From Paenibacillus cellulosilyticus (GTDB lineage Bacteria; Bacillota; Bacilli; Paenibacillales; Paenibacillaceae), in NCBI RefSeq assembly GCF_003182255.1, contig NZ_QGTQ01000002.1, positions 232,670-296,669 of the forward strand: a DNA stretch of 64,000 bases, read 5' to 3'. The notes under the pieces were generated by a model that saw nothing but the letters and a program-made list of their open reading frames with translations, searched no databases and was not told where the DNA came from. The position numbers were made by a program, and so were the translations under genes. Positions 53,153 through 61,521 of this stretch are shown in pieces (position 1 is the first letter of the stretch; each line of letters begins with the position of its first letter).

Positions 53153-56100
53153 TTAGTTCAATTGTAGTTTGCCGATCATATCGTGGATTCTGCTCTCTTC
53201 ATCCTTGATCTCCTGCAGCAATTGGATGCAATGCTTTAATTTCTTCTCCGAGATCCGTTTCGAGAAAAACGATTTGGCCGTAAGGTTTCGGATTGCCATC
53301 CATTTCTCAAGAAGAACGGGCATGGACAACTGTTCATACTCCAATGGGCTTAACAACGATTGTGCAATAAAAGATTGAATCAGCTTGACGTTGTATATCT
53401 CATTGAAGGTTTCGAGGAGGTATTGTGACTCCTCCGAATGCTGTGCTGATTCAGGCAAATAGAGCCCGACCGCTTCAGCGCATAAGTCAATATGAACAAT
53501 TCCACGTTCTATCGTTTCTGCATGATTCCTTACATTCGTTAAATAGGTATGCCTCATTTGCGCGATAGTGGGAGCTGCCGGTGTAAAATCAAGCGAGTAG
53601 GAGAAGTAATCGTCATTTCCATCTGCATAACACGCAGCGTAACTTCTGTATGCCTGTTCCACATCTTCGAAAGGCATCGCTCTTTGCCGATAGGACAAGG
53701 ATTCACGATAGGTGTGCTCGATCACGTAAAATAGACGCTTCTTTTCGTTGGCGCCAAATATTAAGATGGAATGAGGCCAATGCAGCTTCTGGTAAGTGTC
53801 TTGTCTGATCGAAGAGTAGAAGGTATCGATCCAGATGATAGGCAATCTTTTGTTACGAAGGTCATCCATAATTTTGTCGCAGACAAAATCAACTTTGCCA
53901 TCGGATTGCGCGGAAATGCCTAGCTGCCGGAGCATTTCCACTTCCTCTATGGCCGAATGATACTGAACCGGACGCCAAAGCACAGTATCGGATTTTTTCT
54001 GAAATAAAGCTTGCGTTTCGTTGACCAGGAAAGGCAGAACGGATTGCAGATGATGGTTAATAACGGGAAACAAAGAATTATAGAAGCAGCTCTTATAAAA
54101 ATAATCGTTATAAGGCAATATATTAGCCGCAATCGTTTCCTGCTCTTCATGAAAGAGCAATGTGCCCTCGCTCGCTTGGTCCCGATGATCCACCCAATCA
54201 TAGTCGGCATCCGCAATCTCCGCGGCTCCTTCCGGATGGTCTTCCATCCACTCTGCAATCTCTTGAATGGTTCTCCGTTCGTACACCAGACGAATGGGAA
54301 TGGATAAGTGTTGATTTTCCATTTCCACTTCTAGTTGAATCATGTTTACGGAATGACCGCCCAATTGAAAGAAGTTGTGGTTAATCCCCACCTCATTCAC
54401 GTCAAGCACTTGCTTCCAGATCGCCACCAGCTTTTTCTGAATATCGGTTTGCGGCGGCACCGAAACCCCATCTTCCGCAAGAGGAATTTTATCCAATGCG
54501 TGCCTGTCTACTTTGCCATTCGGCGTCAGCGGAATATGCGACAGAACTACAAAATCGCTCGGAATCATATAGGACGGGAGCCGCTCGGACAAAAACAGAG
54601 CCATTTCCGACTTATCTACGTGCCCGTCTGTTACTGCAAAGCAAATAAGGCTGGAGGACGCCTTCGTTTGCTTATGAATGACGCAAGCATTCGTCAAATT
54701 CGGATGCTCCAGCATCCGAGCTTCGATTTCGCCGAGTTCAATTCGGTAACCATTCACCTTCACTTGATAGTCGGCTCTGCCCAAAAATTCAATTTCGCCG
54801 TTTACGTTTTTTTTCGCCAAATCGCCTGTCCGATAAATGATTTCGCCCTCCCGCAACGGGTCAGCGACAAATTTGGAGCCGGTAAGCTCTTCCTTTCCCA
54901 AATATCCCTGCGCAAGCGTAGGCCCTCCAATACATAGCTCGCCAACCACGCCCACCGGCGCGAGCTGCAAATCGGAATCCCTGACTTGAACGATTACTTC
55001 ATCGTAAAAATCGCCGAGCATCAAGTCTCCCGCATGCTTGATCGGTTTGGCTGTAATCCAAATGGTCGCTTCTGTGGGACCGTACATATTGTAGAGCTGA
55101 ATGTGCGGATACGGTTTCATGCGCTCCACCAGCTCTTTGGTAACAGCCTCTCCGCCTACAAGCAGCTCCTTTACGGATTGAAGCCCTTCTGCCGCTCCCC
55201 CGTTCAATAACAAATGGAGCCGTGATGGCGTCATTTGCACGATGTCCACGTCATTATCGCTCAGGAAGCGATTGAGCTTCCGAGCATCTCTTTGCTGCTC
55301 TTCGTCAGCCAGAACGACGTTCATCCCTTTTGCCAAGGGCACCAGCAATTCAAGTATGGAGATATCAAAGCTTACGGTCGTTAGGGCCGCGATTGAGCGT
55401 CCCGCCGTCAAAGCCAATTTGGCGGAAATGCCTGCGATGAAACTGCTGAGCGCGCCATGGGAAATCATTACCCCTTTGGGGTTGCCTGTAGAGCCGGACG
55501 TGTAAATCAGATAAGCCAGATCGGCCTCGGAAAGCGACGTGCGCCTCGTGAAGTTTGGTACTGCTTCATCTAACCCGTCGATATTAACGGATATCGCGCC
55601 GATTCCCTCCAGCACAGAAAGATGCCGTGTCTGTGTAATGACAGATGAAGCTTTGCTGTCTTCAAGCATATATGCGATACGTTCACGGGGAAGCGCAGGG
55701 TCGATCGGCAGGTAGGCCGCCCCCAGTCGAAGCACGCCAAGTATGGCGAACAGCAGCGATTCAGAACGGCTCAACAAGATGCCTACGATTTGCCCCGGCC
55801 TTACGCCTTGCTCGGCAAGGTGGGAGGCCATGCGGTCCGATTGCTGCACAAGCTCTCGATACGTCCACTGATTCGTCTGGAAACGGAGAGCTGTATGTTC
55901 CGCATATTGTTCTGCGATGTGCTCGAATTGTTCCACCAAGGTGTGGCGGCTCCCCGGATTCGGAGTTCCGGCGGCCATTAGGAAAGCTTTTTCTTCCTCC
56001 GTCACGATTTCGAATTCGCTTAGGGAAGCGGCAGGCTGCTCCGTAAAATAAGTAATCGTCCTGACGATATGCGCGACAATTCGCGCTATCGTCTCCTGCG

Positions 56101-56740
56101 CATACGCTTCAGGCATAAATGAAGCGTGGATCTCCAAATGCCCGCCCGTAGTATGGAATGCAAATTCACTGATGGAGGAAACGAAATCCCGATGTCGCGT
56201 ACCGTGGATCGCATCAAGTGATACCACGGTGTCGATCACCGACTTTCCCGATGCATCGTATTCAATCCCCGCCATATCGCCCAACGAGCGAAGCGATATA
56301 CGGTCATGCTTCACGGCTTCCTGAATCGCAGCTTTTGTAAGGGAAATCAGATCTTTGGGCGCAGAAGTCAGCATCGCCTGCGTCTGTACGAGAAGAATCG
56401 GTGTCCTATTCTCTTCTTGGCGATTTTCCAAAAAGCGAGGCATACCGATCGTTATGTATTCGTCTCGTGTATATCGAAACATGGCGTATTGTACGGCTGC
56501 GAGAACGAACATGTATAGACCGTAGTCAGACTGCCGGCACAGCTCTTTTAATCGCTCAAAAACCTTGTCCGGAACGGGATACGCCAACGTTTCAGAGGCC
56601 GCATTTGCACGAGATGGATGAAAGCTGCCCTCGTGCGGAAACTTGCTTATTTTCCCGCCTTTGTTCAGAAGAAAATGCCAATAATGCGCGTCCTGATCGA
56701 CCGGAGGCGGCAACACAGCAGACTTCGCCTCTTTATTCAT
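53153..56740 (-). CDS. NRPS: partial C - A (Gly predicted) - PCP - unusual C-terminal domain
   Basis: A 1195-residue synthetase. Residues 1-255 look like only the C-terminal lobe of a condensation domain; the HHxxxDG lobe is missing. The adenylation domain (about 265-755) has A3 LIYTSGSTGNPKG and A10 NGKVD. Pocket residues read D459, I460, L463, Q502, L527, G529, M552, I560, W561, K743, giving DILQLGMIWK, close to known glycine codes. The carrier domain has LGGHS (Ser797). In place of a thioesterase, residues ~870-1195 form an extra domain with FYKSCFYNS (Cys885) and LHWPHSILIFGANEK (His987/His990), similar to the stand-alone protein at 46.9 kb and suggestive of a BtrH/C39-like acyl-transfer fold. 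It is encoded between the acyltransferase and phosphopantetheinyl transferase genes. Confidence 0.9.
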   Translation of the reverse strand: MNKEAKSAVLPPPVDQDAHYWHFLLNKGGKISKFPHEGSFHPSRANAASETLAYPVPDKVFERLKELCRQSDYGLYMFVLAAVQYAMFRYTRDEYITIGMPRFLENRQEENRTPILLVQTQAMLTSAPKDLISLTKAAIQEAVKHDRISLRSLGDMAGIEYDASGKSVIDTVVSLDAIHGTRHRDFVSSISEFAFHTTGGHLEIHASFMPEAYAQETIARIVAHIVRTITYFTEQPAASLSEFEIVTEEEKAFLMAAGTPNPGSRHTLVEQFEHIAEQYAEHTALRFQTNQWTYRELVQQSDRMASHLAEQGVRPGQIVGILLSRSESLLFAILGVLRLGAAYLPIDPALPRERIAYMLEDSKASSVITQTRHLSVLEGIGAISVNIDGLDEAVPNFTRRTSLSEADLAYLIYTSGSTGNPKGVMISHGALSSFIAGISAKLALTAGRSIAALTTVSFDISILELLVPLAKGMNVVLADEEQQRDARKLNRFLSDNDVDIVQMTPSRLHLLLNGGAAEGLQSVKELLVGGEAVTKELVERMKPYPHIQLYNMYGPTEATIWITAKPIKHAGDLMLGDFYDEVIVQVRDSDLQLAPVGVVGELCIGGPTLAQGYLGKEELTGSKFVADPLREGEIIYRTGDLAKKNVNGEIEFLGRADYQVKVNGYRIELGEIEARMLEHPNLTNACVIHKQTKASSSLICFAVTDGHVDKSEMALFLSERLPSYMIPSDFVVLSHIPLTPNGKVDRHALDKIPLAEDGVSVPPQTDIQKKLVAIWKQVLDVNEVGINHNFFQLGGHSVNMIQLEVEMENQHLSIPIRLVYERRTIQEIAEWMEDHPEGAAEIADADYDWVDHRDQASEGTLLFHEEQETIAANILPYNDYFYKSCFYNSLFPVINHHLQSVLPFLVNETQALFQKKSDTVLWRPVQYHSAIEEVEMLRQLGISAQSDGKVDFVCDKIMDDLRNKRLPIIWIDTFYSSIRQDTYQKLHWPHSILIFGANEKKRLFYVIEHTYRESLSYRQRAMPFEDVEQAYRSYAACYADGNDDYFSYSLDFTPAAPTIAQMRHTYLTNVRNHAETIERGIVHIDLCAEAVGLYLPESAQHSEESQYLLETFNEIYNVKLIQSFIAQSLLSPLEYEQLSMPVLLEKWMAIRNLTAKSFFSKRISEKKLKHCIQLLQEIKDEESRIHDMIGKLQLN

Positions 56741-56821
56741 TGATTTCCCTCCAATTAACAGAGCAAGATGCCGGCGCCTGATTGATACAGGACATCTTGG
56801 TTAATGCTCCTATTTCGTATC

Positions 56822-58096
56822 TTACACAAGCATCAGATTCAATTTATTTACCGTATCCTTGAGCAGGTACTGCGTGCCGGTCTCTTCCAAAATGTGATGG
56901 AAACAGTCCACCTTCTCCTGTTCAGGAAGATGCTTCGTATCCATGATTTGCTTAAGAAGCGTCAAAGCCTGCTCCATCTGTTCCAGCGTAGGTTGAATTT
57001 GCGCATCCTCCAGATCTTGATGCATCGCTTGCAGGCGTTTATAAGGAACCTCGACACCTTCTTCGAACTGCTTCGAATCCCAATTGACGTTTGGCGTTGA
57101 GACCGCCACGGCCAAACATTTGGTCAATACGGTAGGAATATGCTTGCGCAAGTGATGCTTATCATGGAACAGCTCGCTCAATTGTTTCCGGTCCTCGCGT
57201 ATGGCATAACATAAAGCTTCAATTCCAGGCGTATTGGCGGCTACCAGATTAGTGAGCACGTTTTTGGGACCAAATTCTACGGCATGCGTGACACCAAATC
57301 GTTTCAAGTAGGCCATCGTCTCCTGCCATCTCACTGGACGCATGGATTGCTGGGATAACAATTCGACAATGTTGGCCGATTCCCCATACGGACGAGCGGT
57401 TACATTAGAGATTACAGGATGTCGGAACGTATGCAAGGTTAAGGTTTGAAGAAACTCCTTTAGCCTCGCTGCCGCCGTTTCCATGAGAGGCGTATGGAAG
57501 GGGGCGCTCATCAGAAGGGGAGAAATCTGACCATCTCGTTCCACGATCCGCTCTTCCAAAGCTTCCACCGAATGCTGATGTCCGGCGATGGCAACCTGGT
57601 TAGGCGAGTTGTAGCAATTGATTGTCACGAATCCCGCATCTGGCGGCAGATTTCGAATCTCCTCTTCCACCACCTCTGCCGGCAGTCCATCGACTATCGT
57701 CATCCCTCCGATATCGCTATCCATAATTTGTTTTGTCAGAGAGCCGCGCAATTGAACTAGTTTGATCGCGTCACCGAAACTGAGGGCACCGGCGCACACA
57801 AGCGCACTGTACTCGCCCAAGCTGTGTCCCGCCACAAAGTGGGGCGCTATGCCGATCTCTTCCCTGTAGGCTCTGTAACCTGCAATACTCGTTGTAACGA
57901 GTGCGATTTGGATGAGCTCCGGCTTTGATAACTCGCTCAACGAGCCTTCAAAACATAACTTCGCCAGATTAACGCCCGAAAGCTCCGACGCTTCCTCATA
58001 GGTTTGTCGTGCGACAGCGAAACCGTCGTACCACTGCTTACCCATACCCGAAAACTGGGCGCCTTGTCCCGTGAAAATAAATGCCAATTTCTCCAT
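56822..58096 (-). CDS. Trans-acting acyltransferase (FabD-like) with C-terminal extension
   Basis: A ~424-residue free acyltransferase. It has the oxyanion GQGAQ near residue 11, the active-site Ser in AGHSLGEYSA (about residue 90) and the His-containing SAPFHTPLM (about 200), in place of the usual HAFH of malonyl transferases. About 120 helical residues follow the ~300-residue catalytic core. The gene sits in the extender-unit cassette, as does ZmaF of the zwittermicin cluster, so it may load hydroxymalonyl from the free ACP onto the PKS. I chose the ATG at 58096 because GGCGGGG lies seven bases upstream. Confidence 0.88.
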   Translation of the reverse strand: MEKLAFIFTGQGAQFSGMGKQWYDGFAVARQTYEEASELSGVNLAKLCFEGSLSELSKPELIQIALVTTSIAGYRAYREEIGIAPHFVAGHSLGEYSALVCAGALSFGDAIKLVQLRGSLTKQIMDSDIGGMTIVDGLPAEVVEEEIRNLPPDAGFVTINCYNSPNQVAIAGHQHSVEALEERIVERDGQISPLLMSAPFHTPLMETAAARLKEFLQTLTLHTFRHPVISNVTARPYGESANIVELLSQQSMRPVRWQETMAYLKRFGVTHAVEFGPKNVLTNLVAANTPGIEALCYAIREDRKQLSELFHDKHHLRKHIPTVLTKCLAVAVSTPNVNWDSKQFEEGVEVPYKRLQAMHQDLEDAQIQPTLEQMEQALTLLKQIMDTKHLPEQEKVDCFHHILEETGTQYLLKDTVNKLNLMLV

Positions 58097-58113
58097 ATTC
58101 ACACCCCGCCAGC

Positions 58114-59157
58114 TTATTGTTGTACTTCGACCTTCATATAAGTAGGAAAGGCCTGGTTAAACGATAGATCATGACCAAATACGATATGATTGCCATTGTG
58201 CTCGATTTCCTTGAACCCCGCAAACTTATACGTAATATGCATCATTCGATTTCTATCCGTTTGCACGAAATCTGCAGTCAGGTAGACGCCCTTCTCTTTA
58301 GCCAACTTGATAATATAGGCAATGAGCACCGAGCCCACGCCGCGAGACATGACACGACAGGACATAAGAAGCAGCTTAATCTTCCATTCTGTTTCTCCGC
58401 ACTCTAGCAGAACAAGCCCAATCTTGCCGTATTTCCCGTAGATATCCTCAAGCTCGGCGATAATCAGCGTATGATCAGGCGAATGTCTAAGCTCGTTGAG
58501 CTCCTCATAAGAGTAAGTGACACCGGTCGAGTTCAGCTGGTGTGTCCGTACCGTCAATTCCTCAGCGCGCTGCAGATCGTCTTCCGTGACAGGAGAGATC
58601 GTCAGCTTCATATCTAAGGAAGCAAGGAACTCTTCTTGAGGACCCTCATACTCCTCCTCTGCTGATTTCCGCTTCGCGTCGCTCATGTACATGTGCCGCC
58701 GATTTTTGGAATCTTCGGTTATAAACAAAGGCATGAACTCTTCTCGATCAAGCAGACCGGCAATGTCTGCCGCATCGATGCACAGCACCTCGGGAAGAAC
58801 CGATTGAACCTCCTCCCTCTCGAACGGCTGATCGTCAATAAAGGCAACCGTATCCATGCCGATATTAATGTCCTCTACGATACCTTTGACGGAAGAGGAC
58901 TTCGAGTTCCAATTGATTCTCGGATACAGAAAATATTCCGCTATTCCAAGCTCCTCCAGCTTCGCAAATGCAGCAGCGTGATCGTTCTTGCTGGAAATCG
59001 ACTGAAGGATGCCGCGGCTATCCAGTTCACGAATGATGTCAAGAATGCCTTCCTGTAACACGACCGAATCGTCTTCCAATATGACGCCATTCCAGATCGT
59101 GTTGTCCAAATCCCATATCACGAGTTTAAGCTTCTTCTGTTTCACCTTCGTCTCCAT
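58114..59157 (-). CDS. FkbH-like HAD-type glyceryl-ACP synthase
   Basis: A 347-residue two-domain protein. The N-terminal HAD-type domain has nucleophile Asp in WDLDNTIWNG (about 15-18) and later acidic motif AFIDDQPFERE; a C-terminal GNAT-like domain follows from ~180 (CRVMSRGVGSVLIAYII). FkbH proteins take 1,3-bisphosphoglycerate, dephosphorylate it and load glyceryl onto an ACP, the first step to methoxy- or hydroxymalonyl-ACP. It is in the operon with the ACP and both dehydrogenases, a complete cassette apart from a methyltransferase. Confidence 0.93.
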   Translation of the reverse strand: METKVKQKKLKLVIWDLDNTIWNGVILEDDSVVLQEGILDIIRELDSRGILQSISSKNDHAAAFAKLEELGIAEYFLYPRINWNSKSSSVKGIVEDINIGMDTVAFIDDQPFEREEVQSVLPEVLCIDAADIAGLLDREEFMPLFITEDSKNRRHMYMSDAKRKSAEEEYEGPQEEFLASLDMKLTISPVTEDDLQRAEELTVRTHQLNSTGVTYSYEELNELRHSPDHTLIIAELEDIYGKYGKIGLVLLECGETEWKIKLLLMSCRVMSRGVGSVLIAYIIKLAKEKGVYLTADFVQTDRNRMMHITYKFAGFKEIEHNGNHIVFGHDLSFNQAFPTYMKVEVQQ

Positions 59158-59182
59158 TGCGATATCCCCTTTGTTTGTTCAG

Positions 59183-60322
59183 TCATAGCGCTTGCAGCGC
59201 ATGATTGGCAATCATTACTTCATGCATCTGGCTGGAGCCTTCAATGATCTCATTGATTTTGGCATCCCTGAAATACCGTTCGACCGGAAAATCCTGATGG
59301 CAGCCTCGTGCCCCATGAATTTGAACCGCATGGCCCGATACCTGATTCGCAGCAAGCGAAGCAAAATATTTGGCATTCCATGTTTCCATAATCGAATCAG
59401 GATCGCCGATGTCTTTGAGGTATCCGGCTTGCAGACAGAGCAGTCTAGCAGACTTGACCGTTACGACCATTTCCGTAATCATTTTTTGAATCAATTGGTT
59501 GCTGCCAATCGGTTGACCAAATTGCTCCCGCTCTTTGGCAAAATGCAAACTCGCCTCCAGGCTCGCTTGAGCTGTTCCTATGCAGCCCCAAGCAACGGTG
59601 TATCTGCCATAATCGAGGCACGAGAGCGCAACATGCGATACGCCAATGCCCTCTTTGCCAAGCAGGTGGCTTTCCGGAACAAACACGTCATTCAGCTGGA
59701 GCTCCGCGATCATGGAACCCCTCGCCCCAAGAAAGCCGTTCATCTTATTCACTGTCAAACCTTCCGCATTCGCCTTTTCAACCAGAAATGCGGTTGGCTT
59801 GCCGTCCAATTGCGCAAATAAAATAAATAGATCGGCGATTTGCCCCATCGTGATCCATCTCTTGCAGCCGTTAAGAAGGAAGCCTCCTGCCGTGCGCGTT
59901 GCGGTCGTCTTTACGCCAGCTGCGTTGCTGCCCGCTTCCGGTTCGGATAATGCGAACGCTCCTATCGCTTTACCGGACGCCATTCGGGGCAGCCATTGGG
60001 CTTTCATATCCGCTGTTCCAAAGCGTAATATGCCGAGTGCAGCCATTCCGTGCACCGTAAGCAAACTGCGTACGGCCGAGCAGCCTCTGCCGATTTCCTC
60101 ATTCAAGAGGCCGACCGTGACCATATCCAAGCCCATGCCTCCGAATGAAGTCGGCAGCATCGAACCTAAGTAGCCTGCCGAGATGAGTCGGTCCAGTACT
60201 TCCTCACTGATTCGTTCTTCCGCGTCATGCCTTTGCGCATAAGGAACGATATAGCTATCGGCAAAATGCCGGAAACTTTCTTTGTAGCCCTGCTGGGCAT
60301 CACTCAACTCGATTTTCATCAT
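59183..60322 (-). CDS. Acyl-CoA dehydrogenase-like enzyme of the extender-unit cassette (FkbI-like)
   Basis: A 379-residue FAD-dependent dehydrogenase. Marks are ALSEPEAGSNAAGVKTTA (FAD region), CLDYGRYTVAWGCIG and KINEIIEGSSQMHE (the active-site Glu region). In FkbI-type enzymes it oxidises the glyceryl-ACP-derived intermediate at the alpha carbon or aldehyde. The tandem-ATG start follows the ACP stop by 33 bases. It works with the neighbouring ACP, FkbH-like and 3-hydroxyacyl-CoA dehydrogenase proteins. Confidence 0.92.
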   Translation of the reverse strand: MMKIELSDAQQGYKESFRHFADSYIVPYAQRHDAEERISEEVLDRLISAGYLGSMLPTSFGGMGLDMVTVGLLNEEIGRGCSAVRSLLTVHGMAALGILRFGTADMKAQWLPRMASGKAIGAFALSEPEAGSNAAGVKTTATRTAGGFLLNGCKRWITMGQIADLFILFAQLDGKPTAFLVEKANAEGLTVNKMNGFLGARGSMIAELQLNDVFVPESHLLGKEGIGVSHVALSCLDYGRYTVAWGCIGTAQASLEASLHFAKEREQFGQPIGSNQLIQKMITEMVVTVKSARLLCLQAGYLKDIGDPDSIMETWNAKYFASLAANQVSGHAVQIHGARGCHQDFPVERYFRDAKINEIIEGSSQMHEVMIANHALQAL

Positions 60323-60355
60323 TAAGCCGACCTTTCCAATATTAGAGTCTATTTT

Positions 60356-60601
60356 TTAGACCTTTACTGTCTTTTTCTCTACAAAGGAAGCGAGAAGGTT
60401 AATGGTTTTGAAGTTTGCGAAGTCCATATCTTGAGGATCAACGGCAAGCTCAAATTCTTTCTCTAGAAACATGATCAGCTGCATCGCAAACAGCGAGTTG
60501 ACGAAGCCAAGAGCAAAAATGTCCTCGTCGTCACCCAGCTCATGTTTTTTGAAAAACCGCGATAAAAACTTTCTGATTTTCACTTTGTTTTCTTCCATCA
60601 T
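60356..60601 (-). CDS. Free acyl carrier protein of the extender-unit cassette (FkbJ-like)
   Basis: An 81-residue ACP. The phosphopantetheine site is Ser36 in GFVNSLFAMQL, a sequence type seen in FkbJ-like carriers that hold glyceryl and hydroxymalonyl intermediates. It needs the Sfp-type enzyme at the operon end for activation. AAGGGG precedes the tandem ATGs, and the gene is tightly packed between both dehydrogenases. Confidence 0.93.
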   Translation of the reverse strand: MMEENKVKIRKFLSRFFKKHELGDDEDIFALGFVNSLFAMQLIMFLEKEFELAVDPQDMDFANFKTINLLASFVEKKTVKV

Positions 60602-60624
60602 TAAACAACCCCTTCGTTAAGTAG

Positions 60625-61494
60625 TTATATGAAACTTAATTCTTCTTCTGTTTCGTAGGCATAGAAGCCCTTACCCGACTTTTTGCCCAAGTGTCCGGCG
60701 TAAACCATTTTTTTGAGCAGAGGGCAGCAGCGGAACTTAGGATCCTGGTAACTTTCGTATAGAATCTCGAGCGACTGCACCACTGTATCCAAGCCGATAA
60801 GGTCGGCGGTTTCCAATGGTCCCATCTTGTGTCCAAAACACTTCTTGAATATCGCATCCACTTCTTCCGGGTCAGCGACCTGATCCTGCACGACATAAGC
60901 CGCTTCGTTCATGAACAAGTGAGAGATTCGGTTGGATACGAACCCCGGATAATCATTGACCACGATGCATTCCTTGCCTAAAGAGGCCAAAAACTGCTTC
61001 GCTCTCGCAATCGTTTCCTCCCCGGTATGAAAGCCCCTTATCCCCTCCACCGTCGATTTCAACGGAACCGGATTCATAAAATGAACGCCGAATATAAATG
61101 CAGGACGACGGGTAAGCGAAGCAATCCGGGTAATCGGAATGCAGGACGTATTGACGAGAAAAATACAATCCGGCCGGCAAATTCGATCCAAATCCAAATA
61201 AACCGATTTCTTCGCCTCCCAAATCTCCGGCACATTCTCAATCACGAATTCCACATCGTCCAGTTCGTCCATGCTCGTGGTGAACGTGATACGCTGCATA
61301 ACAGTGTCCACCGGCTCGCTTACCTTCGTTTTATTGAATAACCCTTGAAAACGAATCGTTTGCTGCAGCTCCTGCTTAGCCTTTGCCAAGGCTTCCTGAG
61401 AAATATCTACCACGATCGCATCATAGCCGGATTGCGCTACGTTTTGTGCAACGCCAGTTCCCATAACGCCTGCTCCCACGATACCTATCTTCAC
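60625..61494 (-). CDS. 3-Hydroxyacyl-CoA dehydrogenase-like enzyme (FkbK-like)
   Basis: A 289-residue NAD(P)-dependent dehydrogenase. It has the Rossmann motif GIVGAGVMGTGVAQ (residues 4-17), the mid-section VNTSCIPITRIASLTRRP and catalytic HFMNPVP, then the helical C-domain. In the pathway it oxidises the glyceryl-ACP hydroxyl, leading to hydroxymalonyl-ACP after the second dehydrogenase. The start is GTG at 61494 with GGAGG 13 bases upstream, a somewhat long spacing. It follows the PKS/NRPS stop by 27 bases. Confidence 0.92.
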   Translation of the reverse strand: MKIGIVGAGVMGTGVAQNVAQSGYDAIVVDISQEALAKAKQELQQTIRFQGLFNKTKVSEPVDTVMQRITFTTSMDELDDVEFVIENVPEIWEAKKSVYLDLDRICRPDCIFLVNTSCIPITRIASLTRRPAFIFGVHFMNPVPLKSTVEGIRGFHTGEETIARAKQFLASLGKECIVVNDYPGFVSNRISHLFMNEAAYVVQDQVADPEEVDAIFKKCFGHKMGPLETADLIGLDTVVQSLEILYESYQDPKFRCCPLLKKMVYAGHLGKKSGKGFYAYETEEELSFI

Positions 61495-61521
61495 TCTTCA
61501 TCACGCCTCCTGTTCCTTCGT

